From Mycobacterium sp. Aquia_216 (lineage in GTDB: Bacteria > Actinomycetota > Actinomycetes > Mycobacteriales > Mycobacteriaceae), in contig NZ_CP113529.1 in NCBI RefSeq assembly GCF_026723865.1, positions 5,394,001 through 5,458,000 of the forward strand: a DNA stretch of 64,000 nt, in the 5' to 3' direction. The translations under genes were made by a program, and so were the position numbers. The notes beneath the pieces are model-generated. The model was given only the letters and a program-made list of their open reading frames with translations, was not told where the DNA came from and did not search any database. Below, piece after piece: positions 28,034 to 37,986 of this stretch (position 1 is the stretch's first letter; each line of letters begins with the position of its first letter).

Positions 28034-29446
28034 ATGGTGGCTAGCGCAATTAATCTGAACAACGCCTCGCTCTCCAAGCTGCCGATCGAGGCGCCGAACT
28101 ACGACCGCGGCAGCTTGACCGTCGGCATTGCGCATATCGGCGCGGGTCACTTCCACCGCGCGCACCAGGCCATGTACATCGACCGGCTGCTGCAAGCCGG
28201 TCTGGCACGCGAATGGGCCATCTGCGGGGTGGGCGTGATGCCCGCCGACTGGACGATGCGCGATGTCCTCAACGATCAGGACGGGCTCTACACGCTGATC
28301 CTGGAGAAGCCGGACGGCAGCCGGGACGCACACGTGATCGGCTCGATCATCGACTACCGGTACGCCCCCGACGATCCGGAATCGGCGTTGGAAGTGCTGG
28401 CCGCGCCGTCCACCCGGATCATTTCGCTGACCATCACCGAGGGCGGTTATCGCGACCCGGACGGGCCCGCGTTCGCGTTGATCGTCGAGGCTTTGGACCG
28501 GCGTCGCCGCCGTGGGATCGCCGCACCCACCATCGTGTCGTGCGACAACATCGAGAACAACGGTGAGATCGCGGGGCGGGCCGTCCTCGCGAACGCCGAA
28601 AGCCGTGACCCCGGGCTGGCGCAGTGGGTGAGCGAACACGTCGAGTTCCCGAATTCGATGGTCGATCGGATCACCCCGGCCACGACACTGCAGATGGCCG
28701 CGGAGGTGCGGCGCGACTTCGGCGTCAACGACCGGTGGCCGGTGGTGGCCGAGCCATTCACCGCCTGGGTGCTCGAAGACAAGTTCGCCGACGGCAGGCC
28801 GCCGCTGGAGCAGGCGGGCGTGCTGCTGGTCGACGATGTCGCGCCGTACGAGCTGATGAAGCTGCGGCTGCTCAACGCGGGGCATCAGTGCCTGGCCTAC
28901 TTCGCCCATCTGTGCGGCTTCGAGTTCGTCCACGAGGCGGCGCGCGATCCGTTGTTCGCCGAACTCTTGATCGCCTATTTCGAATCCGAGGCCATCCCCA
29001 CGCTGCCGCCAGTGCCCGGGATCGACCTGCATGAATTCAGCCGCACGCTGATCGAGCGGTTCGGCAACCCGGGCGTGCGCGACACCGTGTCGCGGTTGTG
29101 CGCCTTCTCGTCGGATCGCATCCCGAAATGGTTGATCCCGGTGATCTGCGACAACCTGGCCAGCGACGGCTCGGTCCGGGTGGCGGCAGCGGTGGTGGCG
29201 AGCTGGGCACGCTACGCCGAGGGCACCAACGAATGGGGTGAGCCGTACGAGGTGGTGGATCAGCTCGCGGACTCGCTGATCCCGATCGCCCGCTCGCAGT
29301 ACGAGAATCCCACCGCGTTCATCGAGATCGCCGCGGTGTTCGGCGATCTGGCCCACCAGCCACGCTTCGTCCAGGCATACAGCTGGGCGCTGGATTCGTT
29401 GCACCGCAAGGGAGCTCGGGCGACGTTGGAGGCGTTGGTGCGATGA
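28034..29446 (+). CDS. Mannitol dehydrogenase family polyol oxidoreductase (2)
   Basis: The 470-residue protein is a second, divergent member of the mannitol/arabinitol dehydrogenase family, with VGIAHIGAGHFHRAHQAMYID near residue 30, SLTITEGGY, FPNSMVDRITP and MKLRLLNAGHQCLAYF (catalytic Lys). ATG at 28034 follows GGAGGAG with good spacing. It overlaps the downstream kinase gene (ATGA). The two dehydrogenases share the same motifs but differ widely elsewhere, so they probably act on different polyols or stereoisomers. Confidence 0.9.
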   Translation: MVASAINLNNASLSKLPIEAPNYDRGSLTVGIAHIGAGHFHRAHQAMYIDRLLQAGLAREWAICGVGVMPADWTMRDVLNDQDGLYTLILEKPDGSRDAHVIGSIIDYRYAPDDPESALEVLAAPSTRIISLTITEGGYRDPDGPAFALIVEALDRRRRRGIAAPTIVSCDNIENNGEIAGRAVLANAESRDPGLAQWVSEHVEFPNSMVDRITPATTLQMAAEVRRDFGVNDRWPVVAEPFTAWVLEDKFADGRPPLEQAGVLLVDDVAPYELMKLRLLNAGHQCLAYFAHLCGFEFVHEAARDPLFAELLIAYFESEAIPTLPPVPGIDLHEFSRTLIERFGNPGVRDTVSRLCAFSSDRIPKWLIPVICDNLASDGSVRVAAAVVASWARYAEGTNEWGEPYEVVDQLADSLIPIARSQYENPTAFIEIAAVFGDLAHQPRFVQAYSWALDSLHRKGARATLEALVR

Positions 29447-30369
29447 CCCGCGGGTTGGTGATCGGCGAGTCGCTGATCGATGTCGTCGACGGCGACTCGC
29501 ATGTCGGCGGCAGCCCGCTGAACATCGCGGTCGGACTGGCCAGGCTTGGTCGCGACGTCGACCTGCTGACCCACATCGGCGACGACGAGGCCGGCCGGCG
29601 CATCGCGGAATACGTCAAAACATCTGGTGCGCAGCTTGTTCCGGGAAGCATGACCGCCCCGCGCACGCCGACCGCGGCGGCGACGATCGCCGACGACGGA
29701 TCGGCGACCTACACCTTCGATCTGGACTGGCAGCTCTCCGGTACACCCGAAGTTGCCCCACCGTTGTTCGTACACACCGGGTCCATTGCGGCCGTGCGCG
29801 AGCCGGGGTGCTTGGCGGTCGCCGCACTGCTCGACGCCTACCAGGTGTCGGCCACGATCACCCTGGACCCCAACGTGCGGCCATCGCTGATCGCGAACCG
29901 AGATCTGGCGCGCGGACGGATCGAACACCTCGTCGAGCGCAGCGACATCGTCAAAGTCAGCGATGAGGATCTGCACTGGATAGATCCCGACCATGAGCCC
30001 GAGCGGACGGCCCGAGCCTGGTTGGCGTTGGGTCCCGCGATCGTCGCCGTGACGATGGGCGCACACGGTTCGCGAGCGTTCTGTGCGGCGGGCGAGGTGC
30101 AGGTACCCGCCCGTCCGGTCGAGGTGGTCGACACGGTCGGCGCCGGCGACGCGTTCATGGTCGGCCTGCTCGACGCCCTCTGGGAGATGAATCTGTTGGG
30201 CGGCGACCGGCGGGCCGCCCTGGCCCGAATCCGTCTCGACGAGCTGACCGCGGCATTGGAGGCGGGGCGGCTGTTGTCGGCGCTGACCGTCGCACGCGCT
30301 GGCGCCGATCTGCCCGACAGGGCCGCCGTAGCGGCTCAATCCGCTGCTCCCCCTGGTAGTTTCGCCTAG
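29443..30369 (+). CDS. PfkB-family carbohydrate kinase (fructokinase-like)
   Basis: The 308-residue ribokinase/PfkB protein has the N-terminal GESLIDVVDG and GGSPLNIAVGLARLG signatures, and the C-terminal VVDTVGAGDAFMVGLL signature with the catalytic Asp. It should phosphorylate a ketose produced by the two dehydrogenases, most simply fructose or a relative. The start overlaps the upstream stop (ATGA). It ends the operon; no transporter gene adjoins it. Confidence 0.9.
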   Translation: MTRGLVIGESLIDVVDGDSHVGGSPLNIAVGLARLGRDVDLLTHIGDDEAGRRIAEYVKTSGAQLVPGSMTAPRTPTAAATIADDGSATYTFDLDWQLSGTPEVAPPLFVHTGSIAAVREPGCLAVAALLDAYQVSATITLDPNVRPSLIANRDLARGRIEHLVERSDIVKVSDEDLHWIDPDHEPERTARAWLALGPAIVAVTMGAHGSRAFCAAGEVQVPARPVEVVDTVGAGDAFMVGLLDALWEMNLLGGDRRAALARIRLDELTAALEAGRLLSALTVARAGADLPDRAAVAAQSAAPPGSFA

Positions 30370-30502
30370 TCCGCGCATCATCCCGCGCCGGAACCGAAAC
30401 CGGCGCGGGCCGGGTCGCCACGACCGCTACATTGCCCCTGACTGAACAGCAGTCAATGGCGTTGGCGGGCCGGGGGACACCAGGAGGGCATGAAGGAGTT
30501 CC

Positions 30503-31576
30503 GTGGTGAATGAGTCAGACCAGTTCGACTGGGTCACTGCCTACCTGGACAGTCATGGACTCTTGACACCCTGGCGCAGGATCACCTTCCTGTTCATCGC
30601 CGCATTCGCGGTCCAACCGCTCATCATGCTGTGGAGTCCGGCCGCACCTCACCACCCGGTGACTCGGGCAGTGACAATCGTGCTGTCGTTGTTGGGGGTC
30701 ACCGGCGCGATTCTGCGGTTGAAGCGCTGGCCGACGCGTCGTCAGTCGAGCCTGTCTTTGCTCGCAGCAATGGTGGGCGTCGCCGCAGCGCTCTTGACGC
30801 TGTCGAACCCCTACGTCGGATTGATGGCATGCACGACTTTCGCGATCCTCGGCGGTTACATCGCCTACTTCCACGGCACCGCCATCGTGCTTACCAACTC
30901 CGCGGTGGCCGCGGTGTGCGTGGTGGTCCTGTCCTACCGGGTCATCGCGAACACCGGCGGCGTTGCCCTCACCCTCGGTGCGCTGATAGTCGTCGCCGGA
31001 CTCAATATCGGTGTGCCATTTGGCATGCGGTCGCTGGTGCACACGCTGCGCACCGATCTGCGGAGCTCCGACCATGATTCACTTACCGGCCTGCACAACC
31101 GGCGCTCGTTCTACAACTCGACCTACGAACTGATCATGCACCATCGCGGCGCGCCGGACTCATATCTGGTGATCGTGATGATCGATCTCGACGACTTCAA
31201 GCAACTAAACGATGGGCATGGTCACGCCGCCGGCGATCAGGCGTTGGTCGCCGTCGCCGCGGCGCTTCGGGCGAACTGCCGCCCCACCGCCGTGATCGGC
31301 CGGTCGGGTGGGGAGGAATTCGTGGTCGCCGATATCGACACCACACCCAGCCCGGTAAAGATGGCCGAACGACTTCGCGACGCGATAGCCGCGATTCCGT
31401 TCGAAATCACGGCCAGCGTCGGCACCTCCAGCATCCTGCTCAACGCCGGCCCGATCACCCCTCCCATGCAACTCATCGATAACCTGATCGAGACTTCCGA
31501 CGTGGCCATGTATCAGGCCAAACGCGCCGGAGGAAATCAGGTTTGCCACTCCGCGATGGTTCCTCCGCTCGCGTGA
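30503..31576 (+). CDS. Membrane-bound diguanylate cyclase (GGDEF domain)
   Basis: The 357-residue protein has about six N-terminal membrane helices (residues 25-185) and a C-terminal GGDEF domain with DSLTGLHNRRSFYN, the metal-binding MIDLDDFKQLNDGHGH and an active-site SGGEEF. It should make cyclic di-GMP from two GTP. The usual inhibitory RxxD site upstream of the active motif reads RPTA, so product inhibition is likely lost. The start is GTG at 30503 or 30506 behind AAGGAG. It stands alone between the sugar operon and ku. Confidence 0.87.
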   Translation: MVNESDQFDWVTAYLDSHGLLTPWRRITFLFIAAFAVQPLIMLWSPAAPHHPVTRAVTIVLSLLGVTGAILRLKRWPTRRQSSLSLLAAMVGVAAALLTLSNPYVGLMACTTFAILGGYIAYFHGTAIVLTNSAVAAVCVVVLSYRVIANTGGVALTLGALIVVAGLNIGVPFGMRSLVHTLRTDLRSSDHDSLTGLHNRRSFYNSTYELIMHHRGAPDSYLVIVMIDLDDFKQLNDGHGHAAGDQALVAVAAALRANCRPTAVIGRSGGEEFVVADIDTTPSPVKMAERLRDAIAAIPFEITASVGTSSILLNAGPITPPMQLIDNLIETSDVAMYQAKRAGGNQVCHSAMVPPLA

Positions 31577-31673
31577 GGGCCGGCGTCGCCCGGAGGCGCG
31601 CGCGAACCGGACATTCCCAGGTCGTGGCCCTGCCGTGCTGTTTTGTGACCAGCGGTATGGGCATACTGACTGC

Positions 31674-32594
31674 ATGCGCTCCATCTGGAAGGGTTCGATC
31701 TCGTTCGGGCTCGTCAACGTGCCGGTCAAGGTGTACAGCGCCACCGAGGACCACGACATCAAGTTCCGCCAGGTGCACGCCAAGGACAACGGTCGTATTC
31801 GCTATCAGCGGGTGTGCGAGGTGGATGGCGAGGTGGTCGAATACCGGGACATCGTCCGGGCCTACGAATCCGACGACGGCCAGATGGTGGTGATCACCGA
31901 CGACGACATCTCCACCTTGCCCGAAGAACGCAGCCGCGAAATCGAAGTGCTGGAGTTCGTCCCGGCCAGCGACGTCGATCCGATGATGTTCGATCGCAGC
32001 TATTTTTTGGAGCCGGATTCGAAGTCGTCCAAATCGTATGTGCTGCTGGCCAAAACATTGGCCGAGACCGATCGGATGGCGATCGTTCATTTCACGCTGC
32101 GGAACAAGACGCGGCTTGCGGCGTTGCGGGTGAAGGACTTTGGCAAACGCAACGTCATGGTGGTGCACACCCTGCTGTGGCCGGACGAAATCCGCGACCC
32201 CGATTTTCCGGTACTCGACAAGAAGGTCGAGATCAAGCCCGCGGAGCTGAAGATGGCCGGGCAGGTAGTGGAGTCGATGGCCGACGACTTCAACCCGGAC
32301 CGCTACCACGACACCTACCAGGAGCAGCTCCAAGAGCTCGTCGACGCGAAACTTGAAGGTGGCGAGGCATTTACCGCCGAGGAGAAGCCCAAAGATCTGG
32401 ATGAGACCGAAGATGTCTCCGATTTGCTCGCCAAGCTGGAGGCCAGCGTGAAGGCGCGCTCCGGCGAGGAAAGGGCGGCGGCCAAAAAGACCGCCGCGAA
32501 GAAGACGGTGGCCAAAAAGGCGCCGGCCAAAAAGACCGCCACAAAGAAGGCGCCCGCCAAGAAGTCTCCCGCGAAGACGGCGTCACGATCCTAG
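31674..32594 (+). CDS. ku: NHEJ protein Ku
   Basis: The 306-residue prokaryotic Ku begins MRSIWKGSISFGLVNVPVKVYSATE and carries the DNA-encircling Ku core to about residue 250. A strongly basic C-terminal tail of Lys/Ala repeats follows (KKTAAKKTVAKKAPAKK and similar), the kind that extends DNA binding in mycobacterial Ku. It binds DNA ends and recruits LigD. The ATG at 31674 gives the family N-terminus. It converges with pstA across 20 bp. Confidence 0.97.
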   Translation: MRSIWKGSISFGLVNVPVKVYSATEDHDIKFRQVHAKDNGRIRYQRVCEVDGEVVEYRDIVRAYESDDGQMVVITDDDISTLPEERSREIEVLEFVPASDVDPMMFDRSYFLEPDSKSSKSYVLLAKTLAETDRMAIVHFTLRNKTRLAALRVKDFGKRNVMVVHTLLWPDEIRDPDFPVLDKKVEIKPAELKMAGQVVESMADDFNPDRYHDTYQEQLQELVDAKLEGGEAFTAEEKPKDLDETEDVSDLLAKLEASVKARSGEERAAAKKTAAKKTVAKKAPAKKTATKKAPAKKSPAKTASRS

Positions 32595-32614
32595 ATCGGG
32601 CGCGGGCGTCCCGG

Positions 32615-33517
32615 TCAGCGTCGCAGGGTTGCCAGGAAACGAAATAGCGCAGCCGCGAGGTTGATGGCGGCCACGATGATGATCAGCGTCAGAGCGGCAC
32701 CCCAGATCCGCAGAAAACCCGCATGTTCGGGATTGCTGAGTTCGGTGTAGATCAGCAGCGGCAACGAGGCCATATTGCCGTGGAAGATGTCGAGGTTGAT
32801 CGAGCGGCTGTACCCGACCAGGATCAGCACCGGCGCGGTTTCGCCGATCACGCGGGCCACGGACAACAGAACGCCGGAGATGATCCCCGGCATCGCGATT
32901 GGAAAGACAATCCGCACAATCGTTTTCCATTTGGGAACACCCAACGCGTAACTGGCCTCCCGCAGTTCGTCGGGTACCAGTCTCAGCATCTCCTCGGCCG
33001 CCCGCACCACCACCGGCAGCATCAGCAGGACCAGCGCCAGCGCCACGGCGAACGCGCTCTGCTGAAACCCCAAAGTCGCAATCCACAGGCTGAAGATGAA
33101 CAGCGCCGCCACGATCGAGGGAACCCCGGCAAGCACATCGACCATGAACGTGGTCACTCGCGCCAGCCGTCCTGAACCGTATTCCACCAGGAATACCGCC
33201 GTCATCAAGCCCAGCGGCACCGCGAGCGCGGTGGCCACCCCCGCCTGCGCCACCGTCCCGTACAGCGCGTGGTAGACACCACCGGCGAACTGCTCGGGCA
33301 GCACTCCGCGCAGCGAATGCGTCCACCAGCCCGACCGGGTGACGGCATAGCCACCCCGCGCGATCACCACCCACAGCAGCCAGACCAGGGGAACCAGCGC
33401 GACACCGAAGCAGGCGAGGAAAAAGAGCGTCGCGACGTGGTTTTTGATCCTCCGCCGCAGGCTCAGCGGCTGCACCACCGTGACCTTGAGCGGCTGCCGA
33501 AAAGTCTCGACACTCAT
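32615..33517 (-). CDS. pstA1: Phosphate ABC transporter permease PstA
   Basis: The 300-residue permease matches Rv0930 (PstA1): [36 protein letters not shown], and the EAA-like cytoplasmic loop [20 protein letters not shown] near residue 185. Six membrane helices are visible. It pairs with PstC to move phosphate through the inner membrane. The start overlaps the pstC stop (ATGA). Unlike M. tuberculosis, ku follows directly, without pknD, pstS2, pstB or the second pst set. Confidence 0.93.
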   Translation of the reverse strand: MSVETFRQPLKVTVVQPLSLRRRIKNHVATLFFLACFGVALVPLVWLLWVVIARGGYAVTRSGWWTHSLRGVLPEQFAGGVYHALYGTVAQAGVATALAVPLGLMTAVFLVEYGSGRLARVTTFMVDVLAGVPSIVAALFIFSLWIATLGFQQSAFAVALALVLLMLPVVVRAAEEMLRLVPDELREASYALGVPKWKTIVRIVFPIAMPGIISGVLLSVARVIGETAPVLILVGYSRSINLDIFHGNMASLPLLIYTELSNPEHAGFLRIWGAALTLIIIVAAINLAAALFRFLATLRR

Positions 33518-34506
33518 GCGTTGACCTTGCCGCCGGAGATCGCGCGGGCGGCCGCGTTGACCAAGAACGTCACCACGAACAGCGCGAATCCCGCCGAGAT
33601 ATAGGCCCCGGTCGGCAGCGGTTCGCTGAATTCGGATGCGCCGGAGGCGATCTTCGAGGCAAACGTGTAACCGCCGTCGAACAGTGACCAATTGCCCGGA
33701 CGGGCCCCGGCGCGCAAGATGATCAGCACCGCAACGGTTTCGCCGAGTGCGCGACCCAAGCCCAGCATCGAGGCCGCGACGACGCCGCTACGACCGTAGG
33801 GCAGCACGGTCATTCGCACCACCTCCCACCGGGTGGCGCCGAGCGCCTGGGCCGCTTCCATCTGGATACGCGGGGTCTGGCGGAACGCTTCGCGCGCCAC
33901 CGAGGTGATGATCGGCAGGATCATCACCGAAAGCACGATCCCGGCGGTGAAGATGGTGCCGCCGCCCGCCAGCGACACGTTGCCGTGCTTGAACAGGAAG
34001 AGCCAACCCAGGTTGCGATTCAAAAACCCGGCCAACGGCTCCAGTTTGGGCCCCAACACGAAGATCCCCCACAGTCCGAAGATGATCGACGGTACTGCGG
34101 CCAGCAGATCAACCATCGCGGCGAACGGGCGCGCCAGCCGCGCCGGCGCATATTGGGTGAGGAACACCGCGATCCCGATCGCGACCGGCACGGCCAACAC
34201 CAGTGCGCTGACCGAACTCAACACGGTGACCATCAGCAAGTCGTGGATACCGAACGCCAACTTCTCGGCGTCGCTGGTATTGAATTCGTTGCTGGTGAAG
34301 AAGTTCGCGTGGTTCGCCCGCAGCGACGGCACAGCACGAATCAAGAGGAATATCGCGATCAGCGCGATCGCGATCACGATCGTCGATCCGGCGGCGGCGG
34401 CGATCGAGGAAAATATTCGATCGCCGCGCCGCACCGCGCGCGGGTTCAATGCAGTCAGCGCCGGCTTTGTACCGGGCAGACTCACACGCGATCTTTCGGA
34501 TACCAC
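33514..34506 (-). CDS. pstC2: Phosphate ABC transporter permease PstC
   Basis: The 330-residue permease matches Rv0929 (PstC2), with a hydrophobic first helix ([15 protein letters not shown]), a periplasmic segment ([13 protein letters not shown]), and the cytoplasmic loop [25 protein letters not shown] near residue 215, which contacts the ATPase. It lies 9 bp downstream of pstS3 and overlaps pstA by 4 bp. No ATPase gene is in the window, so PhoT/PstB must be encoded elsewhere. Confidence 0.93.
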   Translation of the reverse strand: MVSERSRVSLPGTKPALTALNPRAVRRGDRIFSSIAAAAGSTIVIAIALIAIFLLIRAVPSLRANHANFFTSNEFNTSDAEKLAFGIHDLLMVTVLSSVSALVLAVPVAIGIAVFLTQYAPARLARPFAAMVDLLAAVPSIIFGLWGIFVLGPKLEPLAGFLNRNLGWLFLFKHGNVSLAGGGTIFTAGIVLSVMILPIITSVAREAFRQTPRIQMEAAQALGATRWEVVRMTVLPYGRSGVVAASMLGLGRALGETVAVLIILRAGARPGNWSLFDGGYTFASKIASGASEFSEPLPTGAYISAGFALFVVTFLVNAAARAISGGKVNA

Positions 34507-34515
34507 GATCTCAGG

Positions 34516-35631
34516 TCACGAGATGGCGTTGACCGCGGCCGACAACCTCGACCCGAACGCGTCCGGAATGGGAATATATCCGTTGTCCGCCAAACCATTT
34601 TGGCCAGCACCGATGGCGCTCTGCAGGAACGCCTTCACCGCGGCGCCCACCTGGGAGTCGGGATACTTCGAGCACACAACCTCATACGTCGCCAACACGA
34701 TCGGGTACGCCCCGGCCTGGCCCGGCCGATAGAACGAAATCGTGTCGAGGACCAGGTCGTTGCCCTGCCCGACGATCGATGCTCCGGCGATCGTCTTGCC
34801 CACCGAGTCGGTACTGATCGCTACCGGGTCCGGACCCGCCGTGGTGACGACCTTGGCCATGTTCAGGTGTTGCGCCTGGGCGAACGACCATTCGTTGTAG
34901 GTAACCGATCCCTCGGTGCTTTTGACGGCCGCGCTGGTGCCGTCGTTGCCCTTGGCGCCCTCACCGACACCGCCGTTGAACTTCTTTCCGGCGCCCTTAC
35001 CCCACGCGCCTTTCGAAGCGGCGTCGAGATACTTCTGGAAGTTATCCGTAGTCCCGGACTCGTCGCTGCGGAATACGACGTGTATCGGCTCGCCCGGCAA
35101 AGTCGTGCCGGCATTGAGCGCCTGGATCGCGGGATCGTTCCACGAGGTGATACCGCCGTTGAAGATCCTCGCCAGGGTCGGGCCGTCGAGGTTCAGCGAA
35201 GTCACTGCGTTGATGTTGAAGGTGACCGCGATCGGGCCGAAAACGGTGGGCAAGTTCCACGCCTGCGCGCCGCCGCAGCGCTGTTGTGCGGCCGCGTACT
35301 CATCGTGACTCAACGGCGAGTCTGATCCCCCGAAATCGGTTTGGTTACCGGTGAATTCGTGAATACCGGCGCCCGACCCGTTGGGCGTGTAGTTCAACGT
35401 TTGACCCGGGCAGGCCTGTTCGAACGCCTTAACAAACCGCGTCATCGCGTTCGCCTGAGCTGTCGAACCACTGGCCTTCAACGTCTTGGTGCCACCGCAG
35501 GTCACCTTGCCCGACGGCGCACCCGTTGTCGGGCTGCTGCCGCCGGCGTTGTTGTCACTGCCACATCCCGAGATAACGAATGTTCCAGCAGCGAGCACGC
35601 CGAGAAAGCCGCCAAACCGGTTGAGTTTCAA
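34516..35631 (-). CDS. pstS3: Phosphate-binding lipoprotein PstS3 (copy 1)
   Basis: The 371-residue periplasmic binding protein begins [16 protein letters not shown] and has a lipobox ending VISGC near residue 23, so it is lipid-anchored. The mature domain has the phosphate-binding segments [12 protein letters not shown] and [19 protein letters not shown] and [14 protein letters not shown]. It delivers phosphate to PstC/PstA directly downstream. Its closest relative in the window is the second copy, 186 bp upstream, with which it shares long near-identical blocks. Confidence 0.95.
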   Translation of the reverse strand: MKLNRFGGFLGVLAAGTFVISGCGSDNNAGGSSPTTGAPSGKVTCGGTKTLKASGSTAQANAMTRFVKAFEQACPGQTLNYTPNGSGAGIHEFTGNQTDFGGSDSPLSHDEYAAAQQRCGGAQAWNLPTVFGPIAVTFNINAVTSLNLDGPTLARIFNGGITSWNDPAIQALNAGTTLPGEPIHVVFRSDESGTTDNFQKYLDAASKGAWGKGAGKKFNGGVGEGAKGNDGTSAAVKSTEGSVTYNEWSFAQAQHLNMAKVVTTAGPDPVAISTDSVGKTIAGASIVGQGNDLVLDTISFYRPGQAGAYPIVLATYEVVCSKYPDSQVGAAVKAFLQSAIGAGQNGLADNGYIPIPDAFGSRLSAAVNAIS

Positions 35632-35817
35632 TTCAGTTCCTCACCTTTGCGATTGAACACCGCAGCACTAGCCGCAGCTTACAAAACCAACCGTCATCCT
35701 CGCGACCGGGAAGCTACAGTAAAAACAGGTTAACGTTCGGCAAAATTTGTCGTCGCCGCCACCGCTCGATGACGTGACGCCACCCCCTCGCCAGCGCAGA
35801 ATTCGAACAGCCTAGAA

Positions 35818-36930
35818 TCACGAGATTGCGTTGACCGCGGCCGACAATCGCGACATGAATGCATCCGGAACGGGAACATATCCGTTGTCCACCAAGCCAT
35901 TCTGGCCGGCACCGATAATGCTCTGCAGGAACGCCTTTACGGCGGCACCGACCTCGGGATCGGGATACTTCGAGCACACAACCTCATACGTCGTCAGCAC
36001 GATTGGGTACGCCCCGGCCTGATTCGGGCGATAGAACGAAATCGTGTCGAGCGCCAGGTCGTTGCCCTGCCCGACGATGGAAGCGGTGGCGATCGTCTTG
36101 CCCACCGAATCGGCGCCGATCGACACCGAGTCCGGACCGGCCGATGTGACGATCTTGGCCATGCCCAGGTGTTGCGCCCTGGCGAACGACCATTCGTTGT
36201 AGCTGATGGATCCGTCGTTGGCTTTGACGGCCGCGGCGCTACCGTCGTTGCCCTTGGCGCCCTCACCGACACCGCCGTTGAACTTCTTTCCGGCGCCCCT
36301 ACCCCACGCGCCTTCGGAAGCGGCCTCGAGATACTTCTGGAAGTTGTCGGTAGTCCCCGACTCGTCGCTGCGAAACACAACCTGGATCGGCTCGGCGGGC
36401 AGGCTCACACCCGGATTGAGCTCCTGGATCGCGAGATCATTCCATTTGGTAACGCCGCCGTTGAAGATCTTCGCTATGGTCGGGCCGTCGAGGGTCAGCG
36501 AACTCAACCCGTTGACGTTGTAGGTGATCGCGATCGGTCCGAACACCACCGGCAGTTCCCACGCCGGCGAGCCGCAGCGGTGCTCGGCGGCGGCGTAGTC
36601 GCTGGGCGCCAGGGTCGAGTCCGAACCAGCGAAATCAGTTTGGTTGCCCGTGAATTCGCCAATTCCCGCGCCCGACCCATTGGGGGTGTAGTTCACCGCG
36701 TGGCCCGGGCACGCCTGCTCGTAGGCCTTGACGAAACGTGTCATCGCGTTCGCCTGGGCTGTCGAACCGCTCGCCTTCAGCGTTCTTGCGCCACCGCAGC
36801 CTACCTTCACCGATGACGTCGAGGTTGTCGTATTTCCACCGCTTGCGTTGTCATCATTGCCGCATGCCGACAACACCAATAGACCAGCAGCCAGAACGCA
36901 CGAGATGGCACCAATTCGGTTGATTCTCAA
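35818..36930 (-). CDS. Phosphate-binding lipoprotein PstS3 (copy 2, tandem duplicate)
   Basis: The 370-residue paralogue has a signal peptide ([22 protein letters not shown]) with lipobox LSAC, and the same binding motifs as copy 1 ([49 protein letters not shown]). I chose TTG at 36930 because AAGGAT lies 6 nt upstream and because it aligns with the copy-1 start; an ATG lies 49 codons upstream but would precede the signal peptide. It is first in the pst gene order. The two lipoproteins could differ in affinity or expression. Confidence 0.9.
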   Translation of the reverse strand: MRINRIGAISCVLAAGLLVLSACGNDDNASGGNTTTSTSSVKVGCGGARTLKASGSTAQANAMTRFVKAYEQACPGHAVNYTPNGSGAGIGEFTGNQTDFAGSDSTLAPSDYAAAEHRCGSPAWELPVVFGPIAITYNVNGLSSLTLDGPTIAKIFNGGVTKWNDLAIQELNPGVSLPAEPIQVVFRSDESGTTDNFQKYLEAASEGAWGRGAGKKFNGGVGEGAKGNDGSAAAVKANDGSISYNEWSFARAQHLGMAKIVTSAGPDSVSIGADSVGKTIATASIVGQGNDLALDTISFYRPNQAGAYPIVLTTYEVVCSKYPDPEVGAAVKAFLQSIIGAGQNGLVDNGYVPVPDAFMSRLSAAVNAIS

Positions 36931-37086
36931 TTCAATCCTTCGACGGTACGAACGAGGCGATGATCGGCAAACTCGCCAGCCATCGTCGCAGGCCGTCACC
37001 GCGGTTTGCAATTGCCCTGGCGATCCCCCGAGCGGTAACACCGACGCGGCATGCGGGCGACGGATCGGAGGTGCCATATGCCAAAC

Positions 37087-37100
37087 TAGAACCTGTTCCA
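37087..37100. promoter_or_regulatory. KstR-type operator upstream of an SDR gene
   Basis: TAGAACCTGTTCCA fits TnnAACnnGTTnnA with a less symmetric centre than the other two sites. It lies 70 bp before the ATG at 37171 and about 155 bp from the divergent pstS3 copy 2. Confidence 0.6.
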
Positions 37101-37170
37101 GAAATGCCGCGATCCGAGACGGTCAGTCTTGTTTCCGTTTCGGCCGTCAACTCAACGAAGAGAGGCCGTA

Positions 37171-37962
37171 ATGATCCTTGACAGGTTCCGTCTCGACGAT
37201 AAAGTCGCCGTCATCACTGGTGGCGGCCGCGGGCTCGGGGCGGCCATCGCGGTGGCGTTTGCCGAAGCCGGCGCCGATGTCCTCATCGCCTCGCGCACGG
37301 AATCCCAACTAGAGGCCGTTGCCGAAGAGGTCCGCGCCGCGGGTCGCCGAGCCCACACCGTCGCGGCCGACCTGGCTCATCCGGACGCCACCGCGAAGCT
37401 GGCGGAGCAGGCCGTCGAGGCCTTCGGGAAACTGGACATCGTCGTGAACAACGTCGGCGGGACCATGCCCAACACGCTGCTCACCACCTCGACGAAAGAT
37501 CTCAGGGACGCATTCACCTTTAACGTCGCCACCGCCCACGCGCTGACCCTTGCCGCGGCGCCGTTGATGCTCGAGCACTCCGGCGAAGGCAGCATCATCA
37601 ACATCACGTCGACGATGGGCCGGTTGGCCGGACGCGGCTTCGCTGCCTACGGCACCGCCAAAGCCGCGCTGTCGCACTACACCCGGCTGGCGGCGCTGGA
37701 CCTGTGCCCGCGCATCAGGGTCAACGCGATCGCCCCCGGCTCCATCCTGACCTCAGCGCTTGACGTGGTGGCCTCCAACGACGATCTGCGCAAGCCGATG
37801 GAGAAGGTGACACCCATGCGCCGCCTCGGCGACCCTGTCGACATTGCCGCCGCGGCAGTCTATTTGGCATCGCCGGCCGGTAGCTTCCTGACCGGCAAGA
37901 CGCTCGAGGTCGACGGTGGCCTCACCTACCCGAATCTGGACATCCCCGTCCCGGATCTGTGA
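37171..37962 (+). CDS. Short-chain dehydrogenase/reductase (Rv0927c-like)
   Basis: The 263-residue classical SDR has [12 protein letters not shown] (residues 17-28), NNVGGT (about 92), the catalytic ITSTMGRL Ser and YGTAKAAL Tyr/Lys (about 145-175), and a C-terminal [16 protein letters not shown]. It resembles Rv0927c. A KstR-type palindrome upstream suggests a link with sterol or fatty acid catabolism. The start is ATG at 37171 behind GAAGAGAGG. The next gene follows in 24 bp. Confidence 0.88.
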   Translation: MILDRFRLDDKVAVITGGGRGLGAAIAVAFAEAGADVLIASRTESQLEAVAEEVRAAGRRAHTVAADLAHPDATAKLAEQAVEAFGKLDIVVNNVGGTMPNTLLTTSTKDLRDAFTFNVATAHALTLAAAPLMLEHSGEGSIINITSTMGRLAGRGFAAYGTAKAALSHYTRLAALDLCPRIRVNAIAPGSILTSALDVVASNDDLRKPMEKVTPMRRLGDPVDIAAAAVYLASPAGSFLTGKTLEVDGGLTYPNLDIPVPDL

Positions 37963-37986
37963 CCACCGACCGCTAAGGAGCCCCTC

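Noticed and set aside
26801..29404. Long open frame (867 codons) on the minus strand
   Set aside because: It is antisense to three well-supported polyol genes, has no family motifs and has shadow-type Arg/Gly/Ala composition.
32480..32580. Simple repeat within ku
   Set aside because: The Lys/Ala repeats code for the known basic tail of mycobacterial Ku, not a separate element.
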